Source of the DNA: Hippasteria phrygiana
Lineage: Eukaryota > Echinodermata > Asteroidea > Valvatida > Goniasteridae
Assembly: GCA_037893225.1 (NCBI GenBank)
Contig: JAZGUH010000451.1
Span: forward strand, 1,506,001 to 1,570,000
Direction: 5' to 3'
Length of the DNA stretch: 64,000 nt
In this document: positions 1 to 9,949 of the stretch, one piece after another
Position numbering within the stretch: the first letter of the stretch is position 1
Layout: every line of letters starts with the position of its first letter
The notes under the pieces: model-generated
Told to the model about the DNA's origin: nothing
What the model saw: only the letters and a program-made list of their open reading frames with translations
The model's database searches: none
Position numbers and translations under genes: made by a program

Positions 1-342
1 CGAAGAGTTCTAACGCTGTGAAGCTGGCGATAGTCTCAAATTGTTGCGCTAGATCTAAGCTACCAATACGTGTGAAAATTGCTGGATTTGGTCAATATCC
101 CAATAAATTATGAACAGGGAAAGGAGGGGCGTTCATCTGAAAATTTGGAAAACGTTAAGCAGTCACAATGCAGTAAACGGGAGAACGCACACAGAGTTCA
201 GGGGAAAAAAATGTTGCGAGGTTTGAATTTTCTCGAAGAGTTCTCACGCTATGAAGCTGGCGATGGTCTCAAATTGTTGCGCTAGATCTAAGCTACCCAT
301 ACGTGTGAAAATTACTGGATTTGGTCAATATACCATTCAAAT

Positions 343-369
343 ATGAACAGGGAAAGGAGGGTCGTTCAT
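343..369. repeat. Short inverted repeat in the monomer, example copy
   Basis: ATGAAC (343-348) and GTTCAT (364-369) are perfect 6-bp inverted arms around a 15-base purine-rich loop. The arrangement is kept in most monomers, while subtypes with ATGAGCAGG (for example near 30,170 and 39,056) break one arm. It could form a small hairpin, but arms this short may be incidental. Confidence 0.4.
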
Positions 370-457
370 CTGAAAATGTGGCAAACGTTAAGCAGTCACA
401 ATGCAGTAAACGGAAGAACGCACACAGAGTTCACAGGAAGAAATTTGTTGCGAGGTT

Positions 458-472
458 TGAATTTTCTCGAAG
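458..472 (+). promoter_or_regulatory. Heat-shock-element-like motif, example copy
   Basis: TGAATTTTCTCGAAG reads as three contiguous alternating 5-bp units, tGAAt-tTTCt-cGAAg, which is the minimum array recognised by an HSF trimer. A further TTC follows one base out of register. The same motif recurs once per monomer through both array segments. The match is seen directly; binding or activity is inference. A 15-bp motif in a repeat may be fixed by chance and then amplified, so recurrence is not independent evidence of function. Confidence 0.5.
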
Positions 473-1499
473 AGTTCTAACGCTGTGAAGCTGGCGATGG
501 TCTCAAATTGTTGCGCTAGATCTAAGCTACCCATACGTGTGAAAATTACTGGATTTGGTGAATATCGCATTCAATTATGAACAGGGAAAGGAGGGGCGTT
601 CATCTGAAAATGTGGCAAACGTTAAGCAGTCACAATGCAGTAAACGGAAGAACGCACACAGAGTTCACCAGAAGAAATTTGTTGCGAGGTTTGAATTTTC
701 TCGAAGAGTTCTAACGCTGTGAAGCTGGCGATGGTCTGAAATTGTTGCGCTAGATCTAAGCTACCAATACGTGTGAAAATTGCTAGATTTGGTGAATATC
801 CCAATAAATTATGAACAGGGAAAGGAGGGGCGTTCATCTGAAAATTTGGCAAACGTTAAGCAGTCACAATGCAGTAAACGGAAGAACGCACACAGAGTTC
901 ACAGGAAGAAATTTGTTCCGAGGTTTGAATTTTCTCGAAGAGTTCTCACGCTGTGAAGCTGGCGATGGTCTCAAATTGTTGCGCTAGATCTAAGCTACCC
1001 ATACGTGTGAAAATTACTGGATTTAGTCAATATCCCATTCAATTATGAACAGGGAAAGGAGGGGCGTTCATCTGAAATTGTGGCAAACGTTAAGCAGTCA
1101 CAATGCAGTAAACGGAAGAACGCACACAGAGTTCACGGAAAGAAATTTGTTGCGAGGTTTGAATTTTCTCGAAGAGTTCTAACGCTGTGAAGCTGGCGAT
1201 GGTCTCAAATTGTTGCGCTAGATCTAAGCTACCAATACGTGTGAAAATTGCTAGATTTGGTCAATATCCCAATAAATTATGAACAGGGAAAGGAGGGGCG
1301 TTCATCTGAAAATGTGGCAAACGTTAAGCAGTCACAATGCAGTAAACGGGAGAACGCACACAGAGTTCAGAGGAAGAAATTTGTTGCGAGGTTTGAATTT
1401 TCTCGAAGAGTTCTAACGCTGTGAAGCTGGCGATGGTCTCAAATTGTTGCGCTAGATCTAAGCTACCCATACGTGTGAAAATTGCTGGATTTGGTCAAT

Positions 1500-2895
1500 A
1501 TCCCAATAAATTATGAACAGGGAAAGGAGGGGCGTTCATCTGAAAATTTGGCAAACGTTAAGCAGTCACAATGCAGTAAACGGGAGAACGCACAAAGAGT
1601 TCACAGGAAAAAAATGTTGCGAGGTTTGAATTTTCTCGAAGAGTTCTAACGCTGTGAAGCTGGCGATGGTCTCAAATTGTTGCGCTAGATCTAAGCTACC
1701 CATACGTGTGAAAATTACTGGATTTGGTGAATATTTCATTCAATTATGAACAGGGAAAGGAGGGTCGTTCATCTGAAAATGTGGCAAACGTTGAGCAGTC
1801 ACAATGCAGTAAACGGAAGAACGCACACAGAGTTCACAGGAAGAAATTTGTTGCGAGGTTTGAATTTTCTCGAAGAGTTCTAACGCTGTGAAGCTGGCGA
1901 TGGTCTCAAATTGTTGCGCTAGATCTAAGCTACCCATACGTGTGAAAATTACTGGATTTGGTGAATATCCCATTCAATTATGAACAGGGAAAGGAGGGGC
2001 GTTCATCTGAAAATGTGGCAAACGTTAAGCAATCACAATGCAATAAACGGAAGAACGCACACAGAGTTCACGGGAAGAAATTTGTTGCGAGGTTTGAATT
2101 TTCTCGAAGAGTTCTAACGCTGTGAAGCTGGCGATGGTCTCAAATTGTTGCGCTAGATCTAAGCTACCAATACGTGTGAAAATTGCTGGATTTGGTCAAT
2201 ATCCCAATAAATTATGAACAGGGAAAGGAGGGGCGTTCATCTGAAAATGTGGCAAACGTTAAGCAGTCACAATGCAGTAAACGGGAGAACGCACACAGAG
2301 TTCAGGGGAAAAAAATGTTGCGAGGTTTGAATTTTCTCGAAGAGTTCTCACGCTATGAAGCTGGCGATGGTCTCAAATTGTTGCGCTAGATCTAAGCTAC
2401 CCATACGTGTGACAATTACTGGATTTGGTCAATATACCATTCAAATATGAACAGGGAAAGGAGGGTCGTTCATCTGAAAATGTGGCAAACGTTAAGCAGT
2501 CACAATGCAGTAAACGGAAGAACGCACACAGAGTTCACAGGAAGAAATTTGTTCCGAGGTTTGAATTTTCTCGAAGAGTTCTCACGCTGTGAAGCTGGCG
2601 ATGGTCTCAAATTGTTGCGCTAGATCTAAGCTACCCATACGTGTGAAAATTACTGGATTTGGTCAATATCCCATTCAATTATGAACAGGGAAAAGAGGGG
2701 CGTTCATCTGAAAATGTGGCAAACGTTAAGCAGTCACAATGCAGTAAACGGGAGAACGCACACAGAGTTCACAGGAAGAAATTTGTTCCGAGGTTTGAAT
2801 TTTCTCGAAGAGTTCTAACGCTGTGAAGCTGGCGATGGTCTCAAATTGTTGCGCTAGATCTAAGCTACCCATACGTGTGAAAATTACTGGATTTG
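1500..2895. repeat. Duplicated block, copy 1 (partner about 4,772-6,167)
   Basis: About six monomers recur at an offset of 3,272 bp (14 monomers). Shared private variants include GTTGAGCAG (near 1,791 and 5,063), AATGCAATAAAC and GGGAAAAGAGGGG. One visible difference is ACCCATTTGTGTG at 5,670 instead of ACCCATACGTGTG. The match ends near 2,895/6,167 at GGTGAATAT versus GGTCAATAT. Confidence 0.8.
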
Positions 2896-4520
2896 GTGAA
2901 TATCCCATTCAATTATGAACAGGGAAAGGAGGGGCGTTCATCTGAAAATGTGGCAAACGTTAAGCAATCACAATGCAATAAACGGAAGAACGCACACAGA
3001 GTTCACGGGAAGAAATTTGTTGCGAGGTTTGAATTTTCTCGAAGAGTTCTAACGCTGTGAAGCTGGCGATGGTCTCAAATTGTTGCGCTAGATCTAAGCT
3101 ACCAATACGTGTGAAAATTGCTGGATTTGGTCAATATCCCAATAAATTATGAACAGGGAAAGGAGGGGCGTTCATCTGAAAATGTGGCAAACGTTAAGCA
3201 GTCACAATGCAGTAAACGGGAGAACGCACACAGAGTTCAGGGGAAAAAAATGTTGCCAGGTTTGAATTTTCTCGAAGAGTTCTCACGCTATGAAGCTGGC
3301 GATGGTCTCAAATTGTTGCGCTAGATCTAAGCTACCCATACGTGTGACAATTACTGGATTTGGTCAATATACCATTCAAATATGAACAGGGAAAGGAGGG
3401 TCGTTCATCTGAAAATGTGGCAAACGTTAAGCAGTCACAATGCAGTAAACGGAAGAACGCACACAGAGTTCACAGGAAGAAATTTGTTCCGAGGTTTGAA
3501 TTTTCTCGAAGAGTTCTCACGCTGTGAAGCTGGCGATGGTCTCAAATTGTTGCGCTAGATCTAAGCTACCCATACGTGTGAAAATTACTGGATTTGGTCA
3601 ATATCCCATTCAATTATGAACAGGGAAAAGAGGGGCGTTCATCTGAAAATGTGGCAAACGTTAAGCAGTCACAATGCAGTAAACGGGAGAACGCACACAG
3701 AGTTCACAGGAAGAAATTTGTTCCGAGGTTTGAATTTTCTCGAAGAGTTCTAACGCTGTGAAGCTGGCGATGGTCTCAAATTGTTGCGCTAGATCTAAGC
3801 TACCCATACGTGTGAAAATTACTGGATTTGGTCAATATCCCATTCAATTATGAACAGGGAAAGGAGGGGCGTTCATCTGAAAATGTGGCAAACGTTAAGC
3901 AGTCACAATGCAGTAAACGGAAGAACGCACACAGAGTTCACGGAAAGAAATTTGTTGCGAGGTTTGAATTTTCTCGAAGAGTTCTAACGCTGTGAAGCTG
4001 GCGATGGTCTCAAATTGTTGCGCTAGATCTAAGCTACCAATACGTGTGAAAATTGCTGGATTTGGTCAATATCCCAATAAATTATGAACAGGGAAAGGAG
4101 GGGCGTTCATCTGAAAATGTGGCAAACGTTAAGCAGTCACAATGCAGTAAACGGGAGAACGCACACAGAGTTCAGGGGAAAAAAATGTTGCGAGGTTTGA
4201 ATTTTCTCGAAGAGTTCTCACGCTATGAAGCTGGCGATGGTCTCAAATTGTTGCGCTAGATCTAAGCTACCCATACGTGTGACAATTACTGGATTTGGTC
4301 AATATACCATTCAAATATGAACAGGGAAAGGAGGGTCGTTCATCTGAAAATGTGGCAAACGTTAAGCAGTCACAATGCAGTAAACGGAAGAACGCACACA
4401 GAGTTCACAGGAAGAAATTTGTTCCGAGGTTTGAATTTTCTCGAAGAGTTCTCACGCTGTGAAGCTGGCGATGGTCTCAAATTGTTGCGCTAGATCTAAG
4501 CTACCCATACGTGTGAAAAT
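2183..4520. repeat. 935-bp four-monomer higher-order repeat
   Basis: The same run of subtypes begins near 2,183, 3,118 and 4,053, at 935-bp spacing (three 234-bp and one 233-bp monomer). It begins again near 5,455 inside the 3,272-bp duplication. Each unit opens with the AGGGGAAAAAAATG subtype, followed by a GTGTGACAATTACTGG subtype. The second copy has TTGCCAGG where the others have TTGCGAGG. Units diverge in their last monomer, so the HOR is imperfect. Confidence 0.75.
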
Positions 4521-4771
4521 TACTGGATTTAGTCAATATCCCATTCAATTATGAACAGGGAAAGGAGGGGCGTTCATCTGAAAATGTGGCAAACGTTAAG
4601 CAGTCACAATGCAGTAAACGGAAGAACGCACACAGAGTTCACGGAAAGAAATTTGTTGCGAGGTTTGAATTTTCTCGAAGAGTTCTAACGCTGTGAAGCT
4701 GGCGATGGTCTCAAATTGTTGCGCTAGATCTAAGCTACCAATACGTGTGAAAATTGCTAGATTTGGTCAAT

Positions 4772-6167
4772 ATCCCAATAAATTATGAACAGGGAAAGGA
4801 GGGGCGTTCATCTGAAAATTTGGCAAACGTTAAGCAGTCACAATGCAGTAAACGGGAGAACGCACAAAGAGTTCACAGGAAAAAAATGTTGCGAGGTTTG
4901 AATTTTCTCGAAGAGTTCTAACGCTGTGAAGCTGGCGATGGTCTCAAATTGTTGCGCTAGATCTAAGCTACCCATACGTGTGAAAATTACTGGATTTGGT
5001 GAATATTTCATTCAATTATGAACAGGGAAAGGAGGGTCGTTCATCTGAAAATGTGGCAAACGTTGAGCAGTCACAATGCAGTAAACGGAAGAACGCACAC
5101 AGAGTTCACAGGAAGAAATTTGTTGCGAGGTTTGAATTTTCTCGAAGAGTTCTAACGCTGTGAAGCTGGCGATGGTCTCAAATTGTTGCGCTAGATCTAA
5201 GCTACCCATACGTGTGAAAATTACTGGATTTGGTGAATATCCCATTCAATTATGAACAGGGAAAGGAGGGGCGTTCATCTGAAAATGTGGCAAACGTTAA
5301 GCAATCACAATGCAATAAACGGAAGAACGCACACAGAGTTCACGGGAAGAAATTTGTTGCGAGGTTTGAATTTTCTCGAAGAGTTCTAACGCTGTGAAGC
5401 TGGCGATGGTCTCAAATTGTTGCGCTAGATCTAAGCTACCAATACGTGTGAAAATTGCTGGATTTGGTCAATATCCCAATAAATTATGAACAGGGAAAGG
5501 AGGGGCGTTCATCTGAAAATGTGGCAAACGTTAAGCAGTCACAATGCAGTAAACGGGAGAACGCACACAGAGTTCAGGGGAAAAAAATGTTGCGAGGTTT
5601 GAATTTTCTCGAAGAGTTCTCACGCTATGAAGCTGGCGATGGTCTCAAATTGTTGCGCTAGATCTAAGCTACCCATTTGTGTGACAATTACTGGATTTGG
5701 TCAATATACCATTCAAATATGAACAGGGAAAGGAGGGTCGTTCATCTGAAAATGTGGCAAACGTTAAGCAGTCACAATGCAGTAAACGGAAGAACGCACA
5801 CAGAGTTCACAGGAAGAAATTTGTTCCGAGGTTTGAATTTTCTCGAAGAGTTCTCACGCTGTGAAGCTGGCGATGGTCTCAAATTGTTGCGCTAGATCTA
5901 AGCTACCCATACGTGTGAAAATTACTGGATTTGGTCAATATCCCATTCAATTATGAACAGGGAAAAGAGGGGCGTTCATCTGAAAATGTGGCAAACGTTA
6001 AGCAGTCACAATGCAGTAAACGGGAGAACGCACACAGAGTTCACAGGAAGAAATTTGTTCCGAGGTTTGAATTTTCTCGAAGAGTTCTAACGCTGTGAAG
6101 CTGGCGATGGTCTCAAATTGTTGCGCTAGATCTAAGCTACCCATACGTGTGAAAATTACTGGATTTG
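4772..6167. repeat. Duplicated block, copy 2 (partner about 1,500-2,895)
   Basis: Second copy of the 3,272-bp-offset duplication, with the same GTTGAGCAG and AATGCAATAAAC variants as its partner. It ends in the subtype with GGGAAAAGAGGGG followed by TTCCGAGG. Confidence 0.8.
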
Positions 6168-6545
6168 GTCAATATCCCATTCAATTATGAACAGGGAAAG
6201 GAGGGGCGTTCATCTGAAAATGTGGCAAACGTTAAGCAGTCACAATGCAGTAAACGGAAGAACGTACACAGAGTTCACGGAAAGAAATTTGTTGCGAGGT
6301 TTGAATTTTCTCGAAGAGTTCTAACGCTGTGAAGCTGGCGATGGTCTGAAATTGTTGCGCTATATCTAAGCTACCCATACGTGTGAAAATTGCTGGATTT
6401 GGTCAATATCCTATTAAATTATGAACAGAGAAAGGAGGGACGTTCATCTGAAAATTTGGCAAACGTTAAGCAGCCACAATGCAGTAAACGGGAGAACGCA
6501 CACAGAGTTCACGGGAAGAAATTTGTTGCGAGGTTTGAATTTTCT

Positions 6546-7740
6546 CGAAGAGTTCTAACGCTGTGAAGCTGGCGATAGTCTCAAATTGTTGCGCTAGATC
6601 TAAGCTACCAATACGTGTGAAAATTGCTGGATTTGGTCAATATCCCAATAAATTATGAACAGGGAAAGGAGGGGCGTTCATCTGAAAATTTGGAAAACGT
6701 TAAGCAGTCACAATGCAGTAAACGGGAGAACGCACACAGAGTTCAGGGGAAAAAAATGTTGCGAGGTTTGAATTTTCTCGAAGAGTTCTCACGCTATGAA
6801 GCTGGCGATGGTCTCAAATTGTTGCGCTAGATCTAAGCTACCCATACGTGTGAAAATTACTGGATTTGGTCAATATACCATTCAAATATGAACAGGGAAA
6901 GGAGGGTCGTTCATCTGAAAATGTGGCAAACGTTAAGCAGTCACAATGCAGTAAACGGAAGAACGCACACAGAGTTCACAGGAAGAAATTTGTTGCGAGG
7001 TTTGAATTTTCTCGAAGAGTTCTAACGCTGTGAAGCTGGCGATGGTCTCAAATTGTTGCGCTAGATCTAAGCTACCCATACGTGTGAAAATTACTGGATT
7101 TGGTGAATATCGCATTCAATTATGAACAGGGAAAGGAGGGGCGTTCATCTGAAAATGTGGCAAACGTTAAGCAGTCACAATGCAGTAAACGGAAGAACGC
7201 ACACAGAGTTCACCAGAAGAAATTTGTTGCGAGGTTTGAATTTTCTCGAAGAGTTCTAACGCTGTGAAGCTGGCGATGGTCTGAAATTGTTGCGCTAGAT
7301 CTAAGCTACCAATACGTGTGAAAATTGCTAGATTTGGTGAATATCCCAATAAATTATGAACAGGGAAAGGAGGGGCGTTCATCTGAAAATTTGGCAAACG
7401 TTAAGCAGTCACAATGCAGTAAACGGAAGAACGCACACAGAGTTCACAGGAAGAAATTTGTTCCGAGGTTTGAATTTTCTCGAAGAGTTCTCACGCTGTG
7501 AAGCTGGCGATGGTCTCAAATTGTTGCGCTAGATCTAAGCTACCCATACGTGTGAAAATTACTGGATTTAGTCAATATCCCATTCAATTATGAACAGGGA
7601 AAGGAGGGGCGTTCATCTGAAAATGTGGCAAACGTTAAGCAGTCACAATGCAGTAAACGGAAGAACGCACACAGAGTTCACGGAAAGAAATTTGTTGCGA
7701 GGTTTGAATTTTCTCGAAGAGTTCTAACGCTGTGAAGCTG
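6546..7740. repeat. Duplicated block, copy 2 (partner 1-1,195)
   Basis: Second copy of the 28-monomer-offset duplication. Its right part also belongs to the 1,402-bp tandem repeat that follows, so the two duplication events overlap. Confidence 0.85.
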
Positions 7741-9782
7741 GCGATGATCTGAAATTGTTGCGCTATATCTAAGCTACCCATACGTGTGAAAATTGCTGGA
7801 TTTGGTCAATATCCTATTAAATTATGAACAGGGAAAGGAGGGGCGTTCATCTGAAAATTTGGCAAACGTTAAGCAGCCACAATGCAGTAAACGGGAGAAC
7901 GCACACAGAGTTCCGGGGAAAAGTTTTTTGCGAGGTTTGAATTTTCTCGAAGAGTTCTCACGCTATGAAGCTGGCGATAGTCTCAAATTGTTGCGCTAGA
8001 TCTAAGCTACCAATACGTGTGAAAATTGCTGGATTTGGTCAATATCCCAATAAATTATGAACAGGGAAAGGAGGGGCGTTCATCTGAAAATGTGGCAAAC
8101 GTTAAGCAGTCACAATGCAGTAAACGGGAGAACGCACACAGAGTTCAGGGGAAAAAAATGTTGCGAGGTTTGAATTTTCTCGAAGAGTTCTCACGCTATG
8201 AAGCTGGCGATGGTCTCAAATTGTTGCGCTAGATCTAAGCTACCCATACGTGTGACAATTACTGGATTTGGTCAATATACCATTCAAATATGAACAGGGA
8301 AAGGAGGGTCGTTCATCTGAAAATGTGGCAAACGTTAAGCAGTCACAATGCAGTAAACGGAAGAACGCACACAGAGTTCACAGGAAGAAATTTGTTGCGA
8401 GGTTTGAATTTTCTCGAAGAGTTCTAACGCTGTGAAGCTGGCGATGGTCTCAAATTGTTGCGCTAGATCTAAGCTACCCATACGTGTGAAAATTACTGGA
8501 TTTGGTGAATATCGCATTCAATTATGAACAGGGAAAGGAGGGGCGTTCATCTGAAAATGTGGCAAACGTTAAGCAGTCACAATGCAGTAAACGGAAGAAC
8601 GCACACAGAGTTCACCAGAAGAAATTTGTTGCGAGGTTTGAATTTTCTCGAAGAGTTCTAACGCTGTGAAGCTGGCGATGGTCTGAAATTGTTGCGCTAG
8701 ATCTAAGCTACCAATACGTGTGAAAATTGCTAGATTTGGTGAATATCCCAATAAATTATGAACAGGGAAAGGAGGGGCGTTCATCTGAAAATTTGGCAAA
8801 CGTTAAGCAGTCACAATGCAGTAAACGGAAGAACGCACACAGAGTTCACAGGAAGAAATTTGTTCCGAGGTTTGAATTTTCTCGAAGAGTTCTCACGCTG
8901 TGAAGCTGGCGATGGTCTCAAATTGTTGCGCTAGATCTAAGCTACCCATACGTGTGAAAATTACTGGATTTAGTCAATATCCCATTCAATTATGAACAGG
9001 GAAAGGAGGGGCGTTCATCTGAAAATGTGGCAAACGTTAAGCAGTCACAATGCAGTAAACGGAAGAACGCACACAGAGTTCACGGAAAGAAATTTGTTGC
9101 GAGGTTTGAATTTTCTCGAAGAGTTCTAACGCTGTGAAGCTGGCGATGATCTGAAATTGTTGCGCTATATCTAAGCTACCCATACGTGTGAAAATTGCTG
9201 GATTTGGTCAATATCCTATTAAATTATGAACAGGGAAAGGAGGGGCGTTCATCTGAAAATTTGGCAAACGTTAAGCAGCCACAATGCAGTAAACGGGAGA
9301 ACGCACACAGAGTTCCGGGGAAAAGTTTTTTGCGAGGTTTGAATTTTCTCGAAGAGTTCTCACGCTATGAAGCTGGCGATAGTCTCAAATTGTTGCGCTA
9401 GATCTAAGCTACCAATACGTGTGAAAATTGCTGGATTTGGTCAATATCCCAATAAATTATGAACAGGGAAAGGAGGGGCGTTCATCTGAAAATGTGGCAA
9501 ACGTTAAGCAGTCACAATGCAGTAAACGGGAGAACGCACACAGAGTTCAGGGGAAAAAAATGTTGCGAGGTTTGAATTTTCTCGAAGAGTTCTCACGCTA
9601 TGAAGCTGGCGATGGTCTCAAATTGTTGCGCTAGATCTAAGCTACCCATACGTGTGACAATTACTGGATTTGGTCAATATACCATTCAAATATGAACAGG
9701 GAAAGGAGGGTCGTTCATCTGAAAATGTGGCAAACGTTAAGCAGTCACAATGCAGTAAACGGAAGAACGCACACAGAGTTCA
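6854..9782. repeat. 1,402-bp six-monomer tandem duplication, about 2.1 copies
   Basis: From just after the GAAAA/GACAA difference at 6,852 up to about 9,782 the sequence repeats with a period of 1,402 bp (four 234-bp and two 233-bp monomers). I saw no internal difference between the copies. Private markers repeat exactly: GCGATGATCTGAAATTG at about 7,740 and 9,142, and CCGGGGAAAAGTTTTTTGCG at about 7,913 and 9,315. The period breaks at 9,783, where CACAGG...TTGCG becomes CACCGG...TTCCG. Identity this high points to a recent unequal exchange or replication slip, or to an assembly duplication. Confidence 0.85.
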
Positions 9783-9949
9783 CCGGAAGAAATTTGTTCC
9801 GAGGTTTGAATTTTCTCGAAGAGTTCTCACGCTGTGAAGCTGGCGATGGTCTCAAATTGTTGCGCTAGATCTAAGCTACCCATACGTGTGAAAATTACTG
9901 GATTTGGTCAATATCCCATTCAATTATGAACAGGGAAAGGAGGGTCGTT

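Larger units (their letters stand above)
302..535 (+). repeat. Representative 234-bp monomer
   Basis: One complete unit counted from CGTGTG to the base before the next CGTGTG. Order of landmarks: a variable 5' part (ACTGG/GCTGG/GCTAG and the AATAT-CCATTCAA-like block), a purine-rich stretch (AGGGAAAGGAGG) between inverted ATGAAC and GTTCAT arms, the GCAAACGTTAAGCAGTCACAA block, a variable CACAGGAAGAAATT block, the conserved GAGGTTTGAATTTTCTCG block, and a BglII site (AGATCT, 518-523). The BglII site is lost in the subtype with TATATCTAAG. The 233-bp subtypes lack one base in the block that reads GAAATTTGTTGCG here and AAAAAATGTTGCG there. Confidence 0.95.
1..1195. repeat. Duplicated block, copy 1 (partner 6,546-7,740)
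   Basis: This stretch of about five monomers matches 6,546-7,740 base for base at a constant offset of 6,545 bp (28 monomers), apart from a difference near 1,077 (AAATTG versus AAAATG). The match ends near 1,195, where one copy goes on with GGTCTCAAATTG and the other with GATCTGAAATTG. Confidence 0.85.

Noticed and set aside
68..75. Hypoxia response core ACGTG in each monomer
   Set aside because: Five bases are too short to carry weight, and no flanking ancillary site is in the right position.
160..190. CENP-B box in the monomer
   Set aside because: AAACGGGA in the cgggag subtypes matches the right half of the box, but the required TTCG at the left is AATG here. Not a match.
216..236. Pol III B box (tRNA- or SINE-derived monomer)
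   Set aside because: GAGGTTTGAATTTTC resembles GGTTCGANNCC only loosely, with key C positions changed, and no A box was found upstream.
388..852. Minus-strand open frames of 60, 76 and 77 codons repeated throughout the array
   Set aside because: They recur with the satellite period, start and stop according to single-base subtype differences, and are absent from monomers with otherwise equal sequence. Nothing suggests selection on the frame.
2183..2389. Plus-strand open frames of 60-72 codons (type LDLVNIPINYEQGKEG) in many monomers
   Set aside because: Most begin at TTG or GTG instead of ATG, exist only in the 233-bp or TTCTCACGC subtypes, and are cut by TAA in the common TTCTAACGC subtype. 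Shadows of the repeat.
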